DNA of 42,914 nucleotides from an uncultured Bacilli bacterium. Its GTDB lineage: Bacteria; Bacillota_I; Bacilli_A; RFN20; CAG-288. The stretch is from NCBI GenBank assembly GCA_944371605.1, contig CALVXU010000006.1, positions 1-42,914 on the forward strand, read 5' to 3'. The position numbers were made by a program, and so were the translations under genes. Below are positions 33,418 through 41,248 of this stretch, one piece after another. The notes below the pieces were generated by a model that did not search any database, was not told the origin of the DNA, and saw only the letters and a list, made by a program, of their open reading frames with translations. The first letter of the stretch is position 1. Every line of letters begins with the position of its first letter.

Positions 33418-34280
33418 AAGAAGTTTAACAGCTCCTCTTCATTATTGAATTCAGGGACATCTATATCTAAAGAAATCAAAGATTTCCTCAATTTATGAGC
33501 GAAAGGAATATCTAGACCTATATTTTTTAATAACTCATCATTAGCGAATACTTTCTCTGGCGTATCCACCATTAAAATCTGACCAGATGATAAGACGACA
33601 ACAGTGTCAGCATCATAGGCTTCTTCTAATTCATGAGTAATTAATATGATAGTTAAATCAGGATTTAGCTCCTTTTCTTTTTTTATGATATTTCTAATAG
33701 CAATTTTACCTTTTGGGTCAAGCATGGCACCAGCTTCATCCAATATAAGAATCTCTGGTTTTCTTGCTATTGCCCCTGCTATTGCAACCCTTTGTTTTTG
33801 GCCGCCTGAAAGGTTAGATGGTTCGCTTTTCAAATAATTTTCCATCCCTACTAGTTCTGCGCATTCGATGACACGCTTTTGCATTTCGACTTGTGACATG
33901 TTTTGGTTTTCAAGTCCAAAAGCGATGTCATCTTCAACGGTTGCTCCTATGAACTGACTATCTGGATTTTGGAAGACTAGTCCGATATGTTCACGCAATA
34001 GAAGCGCATTGTTGTCGTTCATGATGGTTTGAAAGATAGCGATGTCTCCGCTATCTTGTATCAAAATTCCATCGATTAATTTAGCGAGAGTTGATTTTCC
34101 AGAACCATTATGACCGATGAATGCGACCACTTGTCCCTTTTTGATATCGAGATTGATTTTCTTTAATATCGGATGATTTTTCTCATAAGAAAAAGTCAAG
34201 TCTTTCAGATAGACTGCTGAATCTTTAGGAATGTTATTTTCTTTTTTTAAAAGTTCAGATAATTTGGCTTTATTTTTCAT
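33408..34280 (-). CDS. ecfA1: ECF transporter ATPase subunit A1
   Basis: 290 residues, ABC ATPase. Walker A GHNGSGKST, Q-loop FQNPDSQFIGATVEDDIAFGLEN typical of EcfA1, signature LSGGQKQRVAIAGA, Walker B EILILDEAGAMLDPKG and H-loop ITHELEE. The residues after the catalytic Glu are Ala-Gly-Ala, where EcfA1 usually has Ala-Thr-Ser. The catalytic Glu is kept. First ATPase of the ecfA1-ecfA2-ecfT set, and it overlaps the upstream small membrane protein gene by 11 bases. Confidence 0.95.
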   Translation of the reverse strand: MKNKAKLSELLKKENNIPKDSAVYLKDLTFSYEKNHPILKKINLDIKKGQVVAFIGHNGSGKSTLAKLIDGILIQDSGDIAIFQTIMNDNNALLLREHIGLVFQNPDSQFIGATVEDDIAFGLENQNMSQVEMQKRVIECAELVGMENYLKSEPSNLSGGQKQRVAIAGAIARKPEILILDEAGAMLDPKGKIAIRNIIKKEKELNPDLTIILITHELEEAYDADTVVVLSSGQILMVDTPEKVFANDELLKNIGLDIPFAHKLRKSLISLDIDVPEFNNEEELLNFLCR

Positions 34281-34509
34281 CTTTTCTTATTTTTTTAAAT
34301 TTGATCAACTGATATATCCAATAAGCGAGAATGGAAGCTACCATGAGAGAAATCCAGCAAATGAAGATGATAAAGGCATACTTTGGAAGATTATTTGCAT
34401 AAATGATACTGTATAACAGGACTAATACCATCAGATAACATAGTAGGATAACGATTGAAGCGATAATACATTTTTTAAAAGGGAATCTCGTATGATTTTC
34501 AAATTTCAT
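34270..34509 (-). CDS. Small membrane protein with two transmembrane helices
   Basis: 79 residues with two hydrophobic helices (about 13-37 and 44-68), a basic N-terminus and a Lys/Arg-rich C-terminal tail, so both ends should be cytoplasmic. Not recognised. It lies between the dCMP deaminase (one-base gap) and ecfA1 (11-base overlap) on one transcript. It is too short to be an ECF substrate-binding (S) subunit. Confidence 0.75.
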   Translation of the reverse strand: MKFENHTRFPFKKCIIASIVILLCYLMVLVLLYSIIYANNLPKYAFIIFICWISLMVASILAYWIYQLIKFKKIRKDEK

Positions 34510-34510
34510 T

Positions 34511-34987
34511 TTAGAATTCTATTTTTGGTATTCGGCCTTGATATTGTTCATATGGTATATGAGCCATGTCTAACATTTTTCTCGCGGCGATTTCTTGTTC
34601 GCTATCATGGTATTTATCTGAAATATAAATTATTTTTTTAATTCCAGCTTGAATGCAGGCTTTGGTGCATTCATTGCAAGGAAAGAGAGTCACATAGAGA
34701 GTAGAGCCTTGAAGATTATGATTGGAATTTAAAATAGCATTTAATTCAGCGTGACATACATAAGGATATTTTGTATCTAAAATCGATGACATTTTAGATT
34801 CTCTGCCCCAGGGTATTTCTCTATCGTCGATACCAGTTGGCATGCCATTATAACCTAATGATAGGACTTTATGCTCAGTTGACACGATACAGGCACCAAC
34901 TTTTGTGTTCGGATCTTTGCTGCGCATAGAAGAAAGAATAGCGATGGACATGAAGTACTCATCCCAAGATATATTATCAAACTTCAT
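34511..34987 (-). CDS. Deoxycytidylate (dCMP) deaminase, ComEB-type
   Basis: 158 residues. Zinc-dependent conversion of dCMP to dUMP for dTTP synthesis. Motifs: DPNTKVGACIV, SLGYNGMPTGIDD, the zinc and catalytic HAELNAI, and PCNECTKACIQAGI. ATG at 34987 with GGAG seven bases before it is chosen over an upstream start 63 bases earlier. First gene of the long minus-strand run down to spx. ComEB is the B. subtilis relative. Confidence 0.92.
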   Translation of the reverse strand: MKFDNISWDEYFMSIAILSSMRSKDPNTKVGACIVSTEHKVLSLGYNGMPTGIDDREIPWGRESKMSSILDTKYPYVCHAELNAILNSNHNLQGSTLYVTLFPCNECTKACIQAGIKKIIYISDKYHDSEQEIAARKMLDMAHIPYEQYQGRIPKIEF

Positions 34988-35130
34988 ATGAAATGCTCCT
35001 TCGTCTTTAATAAAATCTAGAATAGTATATTCTATTTGTATGAATTCCACATCCTTTTCTTGTCATGGAAGCGGTTAAATCTTGAATAATTGTCTCAGTC
35101 CATTATTCTTACTTCTGCGAGGTAAATCAC

Positions 35131-36342
35131 ATGAAACTTTGGAAAAAGATAGTTATCGGTGGAGTTTCTGCCGTTGTTGTTATCGTTGCTGGATTAGGAA
35201 TAACTGTAGCCGCATTATGGCACAATGAAATCGCTTCTCTCACATCTATCAGGAAAATTGTTGATGCTAAAGAAGACAATAAATCAGGTCCTGTCTATGA
35301 GATGACAATGAAAGGCGGATACTATTTCGATGATTTTATCAAACAAGACGGTGCTTCTAGCGACCAAGAATTGATCAATTTTATCGTCGATAATTTAACA
35401 AAAGGAATCATTCCAATCTCTTTAGATGCTCCTACAATCGGATGCTCATCATTCACTGCTATTGATGAGAATGATGATCATCTGTTCGCACGAAATTATG
35501 ATTTTTCAACTACTACCTCTATGATATTACACACTGATCCTGGAAATGGTAGACATAAGTCTATCTCGTCAGTCGATTTACAATTTTTAGGTATCACTGG
35601 AGAAATCGACTCTTTCTTACAAAAAGCGATTGCATTAGCTGCTCCTTTTGTTCCACTTGATGGAATGAATGATGCGGGTGTCAGCTGCGGTATTTATATG
35701 TCATATCAAGGTCCTGAAGGACAAGTGGTGTCAACTGATCAAAATACTGATAAACCGGATTTGACTTCCACTACCATGCTGAGAATGATTCTTGATTATG
35801 CCGATTCGGTTGAAGAAGCTGTTGAGTTAGTTCAACAATATGATTTCCACGATTCAGCTAACACTTCATTCCATTATATGGTTGCGGATAAAACTGGTAA
35901 GAGTGCAATTTTAGAATGGGTTAATGGAACTGATGAAACAGATACTGATGGTGCTAAGAGAGAATTGAAGGTCTATTATAACGATGACGACGATGCCCTT
36001 GGCGATGATGAGAAAAGAGATGAATTCCAATATATAACTAATTTCATAGTCACTCCTGATTATTATTCTAATGATCAAGACAAAAAGGGATTAGATCGCT
36101 ATAATGCAATCAAAGATACCATAAATCCTGATGGTACAAATTCTCAAGGTGAAATCACATATCAAGGAGCTTTAGACCTTTTAGAAAATTTAGGAAGAAG
36201 AACGTGGGATGCGAGTAAACCATCTGATAGCAATAGCATAACCGTTTGGTCATCGCTATATAATTTAGATGATTTGACAGTCACTTGGGTTTCTAACGAA
36301 GAATTTGATGTTGAAAGTTCTGTTTTTAGTTTTGAACTTTAA
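35131..36342 (+). CDS. Membrane-anchored C45/linear amide C-N hydrolase (Ntn-hydrolase) family protein
   Basis: 403 residues. An N-terminal transmembrane helix (about 7-29) is followed by a domain of the acyl-CoA:6-APA acyltransferase / choloylglycine hydrolase superfamily. The nucleophile is probably Cys105 in PTIGCSSFTA, which would need cleavage after Gly104 to free it. HLFARNYDF (Arg121, Asn122, Asp124) follows. LDGMNDAGVSCGIYMS resembles the next block of the family (EGMNExGL). Substrates of such surface Firmicutes proteins are unknown; amide bonds in bile salts, quorum signals or peptides are possibilities. A long propeptide of about 75 residues lies between the membrane segment and the Cys. 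It shares its stop codon bases with rmuC. Confidence 0.8.
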   Translation: MKLWKKIVIGGVSAVVVIVAGLGITVAALWHNEIASLTSIRKIVDAKEDNKSGPVYEMTMKGGYYFDDFIKQDGASSDQELINFIVDNLTKGIIPISLDAPTIGCSSFTAIDENDDHLFARNYDFSTTTSMILHTDPGNGRHKSISSVDLQFLGITGEIDSFLQKAIALAAPFVPLDGMNDAGVSCGIYMSYQGPEGQVVSTDQNTDKPDLTSTTMLRMILDYADSVEEAVELVQQYDFHDSANTSFHYMVADKTGKSAILEWVNGTDETDTDGAKRELKVYYNDDDDALGDDEKRDEFQYITNFIVTPDYYSNDQDKKGLDRYNAIKDTINPDGTNSQGEITYQGALDLLENLGRRTWDASKPSDSNSITVWSSLYNLDDLTVTWVSNEEFDVESSVFSFEL

Positions 36343-37541
36343 TCATTGAGTTTATTGATGTTTTGAATATTTTCATCATTGAGACATCCATTTAATTTTT
36401 GACCTAATGTTTTGATTTTTTTGTTGAACTCATCGCGTTTTTCAGCAAGAGAATCTATTGCGTTAGAGATATTTTGCCATGACGTTTGATAATTTAATAA
36501 TGCTTTTTTAACTTTATCAATCTGATCTAGAACATTGCTGATATTAGTTATCGTCTCATGCTTGATGCGCAAAAGATTTAGATTAGCTAATATCGGCTGT
36601 AGGGTGGATGGAGATGTGATGATAACTTTCTTTTTATAAGCATATTCAACGACTTGTTCATATAGATCGTCATCGCTTTCGATATAAGCGAAGATACCAT
36701 CATTAGGAATGAACATGAGCGCATATGGGGCTGTCTTATCTTTAATGATATAAGCAGCTGATATTTTATTAATTTCATTTTTTAAAGCATTTTTAAATTC
36801 TTGTTTTAAATTATTATCTGACGGATTAGAGAATAATGATTTGAATCTAATATAAGAGAACTTACTATCTATACATAGCAAGTTTATAGGAGACGGCAAA
36901 TGGATTACTGCGTCGGCAATAACTCTTTTAGCAACATCATTGTCGTTGATTAATGCATATTGCAGTTCAAAAACTTCTCTAGTATCGCCAAAGACTGATC
37001 TTAAAACCGCTTCTAATACTTGTTCACCAAATTTACCGGAAGGACGCGAAAAGTTTAAAGATTGATTTAAAGACTGAATGTCTTGGCTTAAATCTTTTAG
37101 ATTCAGTGATGCGCTTTTTAGTTCCTCAAGAGATTTGACAACCAATTGAACTTGTTCATTATTTGTTTTAAATCCTTTGTCTATTGACTCGCTAACTTTA
37201 TTGTTCAGCTTTTCTAAGTTATTTTGTATGCTATCTTGAGTGATTTTTAAAAGATTAATCTCTTGGTCCAAAGTGGTTGAAACGTTTGTATTAATCTTAT
37301 TAAGTTCATCTGAAATTATTTTTAGAATCTTTGAATATTGTTCAGAAGTGGCCACTGTTATAGCATTTTTGTTTGTCTCGGCCTGATTTTTAAGCTCTGT
37401 TTCAATATTGCCTAATTTCATAAATATCTCATTTGAATTAGAGATATTATTAGTAGTCGTCTTTTTCTTTAATGTGATAACTAGTAAAACGACTAAAAGA
37501 ATTAAGACTAATGTGATTAAACAAATGATTAAAATATCCAT
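36339..37541 (-). CDS. rmuC: DNA recombination protein RmuC
   Basis: About 400 residues: an N-terminal membrane helix, a coiled coil (about 45-155) and the RmuC domain (about 165-330) with GKFGEQVLEAVLRSVF, LCIDSKFSYIRF, and APYALMFIPNDGIFAYIE. The Asp and Lys in the DSKF strand correspond to the PD-(D/E)XK-like nuclease core of the family. RmuC limits recombination between inverted repeats in E. coli. The ATG at 37541 has GAGGT six bases upstream and is preferred over TTG at 37553. Convergent with the hydrolase gene, overlap of four bases, with no terminator between them. Confidence 0.9.
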   Translation of the reverse strand: MDILIICLITLVLILLVVLLVITLKKKTTTNNISNSNEIFMKLGNIETELKNQAETNKNAITVATSEQYSKILKIISDELNKINTNVSTTLDQEINLLKITQDSIQNNLEKLNNKVSESIDKGFKTNNEQVQLVVKSLEELKSASLNLKDLSQDIQSLNQSLNFSRPSGKFGEQVLEAVLRSVFGDTREVFELQYALINDNDVAKRVIADAVIHLPSPINLLCIDSKFSYIRFKSLFSNPSDNNLKQEFKNALKNEINKISAAYIIKDKTAPYALMFIPNDGIFAYIESDDDLYEQVVEYAYKKKVIITSPSTLQPILANLNLLRIKHETITNISNVLDQIDKVKKALLNYQTSWQNISNAIDSLAEKRDEFNKKIKTLGQKLNGCLNDENIQNINKLND

Positions 37542-37603
37542 AATGTACCTCAATATTAGTATAGGAGGTATTTATAAAATTTCAAAAAATAAGTAAAAAA
37601 ATA

Positions 37604-37632
37604 TTGCTTTTAAAAATGAGTTTCTTTATAAT
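37604..37632 (+). promoter_or_regulatory. tRNA-Val promoter
   Basis: TTGCTT (37604-37609), 17-bp spacer, TATAAT (37627-37632), 21 bases before the tRNA. Confidence 0.75.
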
Positions 37633-37653
37633 ATCCAATGCGTTTAACGCAAT

Positions 37654-37726
37654 GGGCGTTTAGCTCAGCTGGGAGAGCATCTGTTTGACGTACAGAAGGT
37701 CATAGGTTCGATCCCTATAGCGCCCA
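37654..37726 (+). tRNA. tRNA-Val (anticodon GAC)
   Basis: Acceptor GGGCGTT / AGCGCCC, anticodon loop TTGACGT with GAC at 34-36, T-arm ATAGG-TTCGATC-CCTAT, discriminator A. CCA is not encoded (CGTA follows). Confidence 0.97.
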
Positions 37727-37739
37727 CGTATATAATTGT

Positions 37740-37766
37740 CCCAAGGATGAATTCCTTGGGCTTTTT
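37740..37766 (+). terminator. Terminator after tRNA-Val
   Basis: CCCAAGGA pairs with TCCTTGGG (8 bp, loop TGAAT), followed by CTTTTT. Confidence 0.88.
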
Positions 37767-37785
37767 ATGACATATTAAAAAAATG

Positions 37786-37814
37786 TTGTAAAAGAACTTC
37801 GAAAACAATATAAT
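37786..37814 (+). promoter_or_regulatory. tRNA-Ser promoter
   Basis: TTGTAA (37786-37791), 17-bp spacer, TATAAT (37809-37814), 25 bases before the tRNA. Confidence 0.7.
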
Positions 37815-37839
37815 TGTTTTTGCTTTTCTACTTCTATTT

Positions 37840-37927
37840 GGAGCAGTACCCAAGTGGTTGAAGGGACCGGTCTTGAAAACCGGCAGTGGGGACCTCCCCA
37901 GCCAGAGTTCAAATCTCTGCTGCTCCG
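37840..37927 (+). tRNA. tRNA-Ser (anticodon UGA)
   Basis: Acceptor GGAGCAG / CTGCTCC, anticodon stem CCGGT / ACCGG with loop CTTGAAA placing UGA at 34-36, long variable arm GTGGGGACCTCCCCA, T-arm CAGAG-TTCAAAT-CTCTG, discriminator G. 88 nt, CCA not encoded. The 3' end borders an integrase remnant. Confidence 0.97.
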
Positions 37928-37943
37928 TATTTGACTGAAATTT

Positions 37944-37966
37944 GCCCTATTTCTAGGGCTTTTTTA
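37944..37966 (+). terminator. Terminator after tRNA-Ser
   Basis: GCCCTA pairs with TAGGGC (loop TTTC), then six T and ATTTT. Confidence 0.85.
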
Positions 37967-37972
37967 TTTTCT

Positions 37973-37994
37973 GTTTGAACTTTGTTTGAACTTT
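37973..37994. repeat. Tandem duplication of GTTTGAACTTT
   Basis: Two perfect adjacent copies of an 11-mer (37973-37983, 37984-37994) directly between the tRNA-Ser terminator and the integrase remnant. Such short repeats often occur near integrase arm sites or att ends; here this is only a suggestion. Confidence 0.5.
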
Positions 37995-38004
37995 TTATCA
38001 GGTT

Positions 38005-38145
38005 TTATAAATTTAAGACTGCTATATTTATAGTTTGTGGATATAAATGGCTATACACTTTCCAAGTGATTTCTGGTGATGAATGACCAACTAATTTACT
38101 GATGGTATTTACTGGTGTTCCTGCATTGATTAAAAGAGATGAATG
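38005..38145 (-). pseudogene. C-terminal remnant of a tyrosine integrase
   Basis: About 46 residues ending at 38005 read as the end of a Tn916/phage-type integrase: HSSLLINAGTPVNTISKLVGHSSPEITWKVYSHLYP. It contains the GH box and the Tyr nucleophile context (TWKVYSHLYP). Sequence further upstream in the same frame no longer matches, and the region upstream of about 38145 is occupied by the start of the GNAT gene on the other strand. The rest of the integrase is missing. The position next to the 3' end of a tRNA-Ser is a standard integration site, so this is the scar of an integrated element. Confidence 0.8.
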
Positions 38146-38188
38146 GTTAATATAAAAAGTTATAATTTTTATTGAGGAGGAGATTGAA

Positions 38189-38659
38189 TTGAGTAAAGAG
38201 TTAGAACTACAAAAATATAAATCATCAAATATTGATGATGTCATTAAAATCTTTAAATTTTCAATCTTAGGAACTTGTAAAAAAGATTATGACGAAAAGC
38301 AAATAAATGCTTGGCTTTCTGGAATAGAGCGAAACAGTTGGAATGATACCTTTTTAGCTCATTATTCTGTTTTAGCTTATTGTGATGATGAAGCTGTGGG
38401 ATTTGGTGATATCACTAAAGATGGGCATATAAATCTTTTGTATGTCTTGCCCGAATTTCAGCATCGCGGAATAGCTTCTATGATCTGCGACAAACTTGAA
38501 AAACAAGCAAAATATAAAATCACTGTTGAGGCTTCGATAACTGCAAAAGGTTTTTTTCTCAAAAGAGGTTATGCGGTTGTTAAAGAACAGACTGTATTCC
38601 GTCGTGAAGTAGCTCTTATCAATTATCTGATGGAGAAGCAAATCAGTTGTATAAAGTGA
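38189..38659 (+). CDS. GNAT-family N-acetyltransferase
   Basis: 156 residues. The acetyl-CoA binding motif is LLYVLPEFQHRGIASMICDKLE (V-x-P-x-x-Q-x-x-G-I-A form), preceded by strand AVGFGDITKDGHINLLYV and followed by FFLKRGYAVVKEQTVFRREV. It is like the YafP/PA4866-type small acetyltransferases; acceptor unknown. Start is TTG with GGAGGAG six to seven bases before it. The gene follows the integrase remnant and is probably cargo of the former element. Confidence 0.85.
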   Translation: MSKELELQKYKSSNIDDVIKIFKFSILGTCKKDYDEKQINAWLSGIERNSWNDTFLAHYSVLAYCDDEAVGFGDITKDGHINLLYVLPEFQHRGIASMICDKLEKQAKYKITVEASITAKGFFLKRGYAVVKEQTVFRREVALINYLMEKQISCIK

Positions 38660-38852
38660 TATTATTTCTCCGTTATTTGATAGATTTGTAATGATATTTA
38701 ATTCTTTATTTGAACTGGCTAACACTGAAAATAAAGGAAGTCTTTATAACTCGATTTTGAATTTGAATAATTCGCTTTTTATACATAGTAAACCTTTTGC
38801 GATAATTTTGATCTATTAAAATAGCTTGTTTTTTGCTATCCTGGTAATAACT

Positions 38853-40094
38853 ATGGAAAAATTATTTCAAAATATATTAAATGGATACTTATCTCTTTCT
38901 AATAAAGTAGATAATACTAGCGCATTATATAAAGAATTAGTTCGCGAATTACCAAAAGAGATACTTCTTAATTTAGGACAGAGAAAAGAGCTTTTAGTCA
39001 AAGGTTCTATGGGGCAAGGCAATAAGACAGACTATCCATGGATTTCTATTTTGAATAAAAACATAACTAATTCAACACAAAATGGTATTTATGTCTGTTA
39101 TTTATTTAGAAGTGATATGCAGGGATTTTATCTTGTTTTAATGCAAGGTATAACATATTTTGAAAAGACATATGGCAGAAGAAAATATAAGGTTGCTGAA
39201 CTTGTTTCTAACTATATTAAATCAGAGATCAGTGATGATCGTTTTTCTAAAGAGCAAATCGATTTGAAGGCAAAAAAAGCATCATTAGGATATGGCTATG
39301 AGAAAACCACGATAATTTCAAAGTATTATCCATCTAAAGGATTTGATGAAAAAGAATTGCTTAATGATTTAAGTGGGATGGTGAAAATATATGATTTTAT
39401 CATCAATCATTTTAAAACGAATAAATATGATGAAATAATCGAAAACATTTTAGAATATGAAAGATTGATCAATGGAAATGGTCTGTTAATAGATATAGAT
39501 ACTGCAGAGAAAGACATCAAGGACTGCATCGATGAAGAAGGTACAACGCCATATGATTTGAACCGAAAATTAAATGAGGTGCAGCCTAAAGTTGATAGGA
39601 GTCAAAAATTTGAAAGAATCACGTCTCCTATTCCAAGAAAAATAGATTATTTAAAGAAGGCCAAAGAAGATGCTAAAATCGGATTGATCGGAGAACAACT
39701 GGTTTTAGAATATGAAAAAGATAGATTGGCTAAAGATGACATGTTGAGCGAATACGCTGATAAGATTGAATGGATATCAACTAAATCTGATTATTATGGT
39801 TATGACATCAAGTCATACGACATAATTGATGGCGTGGTCAAAGAAATTCATATTGAAGTAAAAACAACACAAAGCAAAATAGATACTAAATTTCAGGTGT
39901 CAAAGGGAGAAATAGAAGCATCTAAAAAAGATAAAGAAACCTATTTTGTGTATCGCTTATATAATGTGAATTCTACTGATGTTTCTTTTTATCGTGTTAA
40001 CGGCGAGATCGAAGATAATTTTGAATTAGATCCGATAACATTTTTAGCCACATATAAAGGAAATTCATCTGACTTCATTTCTAGTAAGTCTTAA
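38853..40094 (+). CDS. DUF3578 (MrcB N-terminal-like) and DUF3883 protein, probable DNA-targeting defence protein
   Basis: About 413 residues. The N-terminal domain (about 40-200) fits DUF3578/MrcB-N: KGSMGQGNKTDYPWISILNKNIT, GIYVCYLFRSDMQGFYLVLMQGITYF. This type of domain recognises modified DNA in McrBC-like systems. After a helical linker, residues about 275-400 match DUF3883, a PD-(D/E)XK-like domain: IGLIGEQLVLEYE, SDYYGYDIKSYD, HIEVKTT (Asp and Glu-x-Lys core) and FQVSKGEIEAS. No GTPase or helicase motor is fused or adjacent. The ATG at 38853 is chosen over a TTG 27 bases earlier; ribosome binding site weak. Probable stand-alone type IV-like restriction protein, inferred from domains. 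Confidence 0.7.
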   Translation: MEKLFQNILNGYLSLSNKVDNTSALYKELVRELPKEILLNLGQRKELLVKGSMGQGNKTDYPWISILNKNITNSTQNGIYVCYLFRSDMQGFYLVLMQGITYFEKTYGRRKYKVAELVSNYIKSEISDDRFSKEQIDLKAKKASLGYGYEKTTIISKYYPSKGFDEKELLNDLSGMVKIYDFIINHFKTNKYDEIIENILEYERLINGNGLLIDIDTAEKDIKDCIDEEGTTPYDLNRKLNEVQPKVDRSQKFERITSPIPRKIDYLKKAKEDAKIGLIGEQLVLEYEKDRLAKDDMLSEYADKIEWISTKSDYYGYDIKSYDIIDGVVKEIHIEVKTTQSKIDTKFQVSKGEIEASKKDKETYFVYRLYNVNSTDVSFYRVNGEIEDNFELDPITFLATYKGNSSDFISSKS

Positions 40095-40205
40095 TAGAGA
40101 TAATATTTTCGCTCTTCAAATAACACTAGAGTCAAGATTCTATTGAGAATCGGAAATAAAATAGAATATAAAGCCTCTAATCATCTGATTTTGTAAGAGC
40201 TCTTA

Positions 40206-40234
40206 TCGACAAAGCTAAATTTTAAAAGTATAAT
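40206..40234 (+). promoter_or_regulatory. Promoter of the nucleotidyltransferase-like gene
   Basis: TCGACA (40206-40211), 17-bp spacer, TATAAT (40229-40234). Shortly downstream AGATATA and TATATCT (40249-40275 region) form an inverted repeat that could be an operator. Confidence 0.55.
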
Positions 40235-40304
40235 AGGCTGTTTTGAACAGATATACCAAAGTGTTTGATATATCTAAAATAATTTTTAGAGAGAAGGAGG
40301 ACTT

Positions 40305-41036
40305 ATGGATAAAATTTTCGAGTATATTCCATTGAAAGATTATCAGCCAGTTATCCATCAAGTTGAATCATGCATTCGGAAAATGTCAAAAATTATCGAC
40401 GAGGAAGGAATCGAGTTTGATTGGAGCTTTGTCGGTAGCTTTGATCAAAGTGAAGAAGTTTTTATCACTAGAAGAACAGCTGGAAACAAAGGCTTTGATC
40501 TCGGTATCAATCTATATGTTAGCCGTCCGATTGATGATAAGGAGTGGGAGGCTAAAGATTTACGAAATAAGTTTTATTTTGCGATTCAAACCGCATTTAA
40601 AAAATATGGATACGAAGCGATTGAAGACAGGGCCTCGGCCATAAGAGTTAAGTTTTTTGATCAAGAAGATAAGAATATTGTGCATTGCCTTGATTTTGCT
40701 ATTTTTCAAGATGTGAGAGACAGCAAAGGCATGCTTTCAGAAAAATATGCTAAAAAATATAAAAATGGTTCATATGTGTGGTCGACACATGGCGGTAATA
40801 ACGATGCTACAATTGAAAAAATAGAATGGCTAGAAGATAACATCGGTGATGATGGCGATGAATCTTATCATTATCACTATAAATCTAGTTATTCCTTGAG
40901 TCTTGAGTTGCATGACGAATATTTGAGACTAAAGAACACTGATCAAGATATAGATAAATCCTCATTTCAATTGTACGATGAAGCCGTTACTAATATTTAT
41001 AATCTTTGGCAACAACGGATAAAAGAGTCTAAATAG
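40305..41036 (+). CDS. Nucleotidyltransferase-like (Pol beta fold) protein of the accessory region
   Basis: 243 residues. FVGSFDQSEEVFITRRTAGNKGFDLGINLYV resembles the core of Pol-beta-type nucleotidyltransferases: a Gly-Ser after the first strand (44-45), then a first acidic residue Asp65. The expected second Asp of DxD is Gly67. A possible third Asp is Asp130 in VHCLDFAIF. If the alignment is right, the active site is altered. The remaining sequence is helical with a His/Tyr-rich loop (about 195). AGAAGGAGG precedes the ATG. Genes like this often sit in defence islands (CD-NTase or MNT-type antitoxins), but the identification is tentative. Confidence 0.55.
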   Translation: MDKIFEYIPLKDYQPVIHQVESCIRKMSKIIDEEGIEFDWSFVGSFDQSEEVFITRRTAGNKGFDLGINLYVSRPIDDKEWEAKDLRNKFYFAIQTAFKKYGYEAIEDRASAIRVKFFDQEDKNIVHCLDFAIFQDVRDSKGMLSEKYAKKYKNGSYVWSTHGGNNDATIEKIEWLEDNIGDDGDESYHYHYKSSYSLSLELHDEYLRLKNTDQDIDKSSFQLYDEAVTNIYNLWQQRIKESK

Positions 41037-41060
41037 CTAGTCGAGATAATATTAAGATTT

Positions 41061-41086
41061 AAATAAATAAAAGACGCTCTCGCATC
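41061..41086 (-). terminator. Terminator for the VWA protein gene
   Basis: On the minus strand GATGC and GCGTC (one G-U pair) close a GAGA tetraloop, followed by TTTTATTTATTT. It lies beyond the long nested inverted repeat, about 165 bases downstream of the stop at 41249. Confidence 0.5.
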
Positions 41087-41174
41087 AAAAACCTTGCAGA
41101 ATAGAAAAAGAGATTTATTCTAGGCGAACAATATGCCTCTTTTATCTCTTTTTCATAGATGACTGCAAGGTTTT
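41087..41174. repeat. Nested long inverted repeat (three stems)
   Basis: Outer arms AAAACCTTGCAG (41088-41099) and CTGCAAGGTTTT (41163-41174) are perfect complements of 12 bp, and one further A-T pair extends them. Inside, AAAAAGAGAT (41105-41114) pairs with ATCTCTTTTT (41144-41153), 10 bp, and inside that AGGC pairs with GCCT. The whole forms one long interrupted stem of about 88 bases in either strand. It is followed by a T-run on the plus strand, so it could terminate the nucleotidyltransferase gene, but it is far larger than a normal terminator. Confidence 0.7.
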
Positions 41175-41248
41175 TTAAACTAGTTCGAAGTCAGTAAGGT
41201 TATTAGTTGTGAATGAAACAACTTTACAAGTAAAATAAGATTCGTTTA

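Noticed and set aside
38372..38725. Open frame of about 117 codons on the minus strand over the acetyltransferase gene
   Set aside because: The plus-strand frame carries a clear GNAT motif and a Shine-Dalgarno; the minus frame has neither a motif nor a ribosome binding site.
40135..40160. Hairpin GATTCT / AGAATC after the DUF3883 gene as a terminator
   Set aside because: The stem is only six base pairs and is not followed by a T-run.
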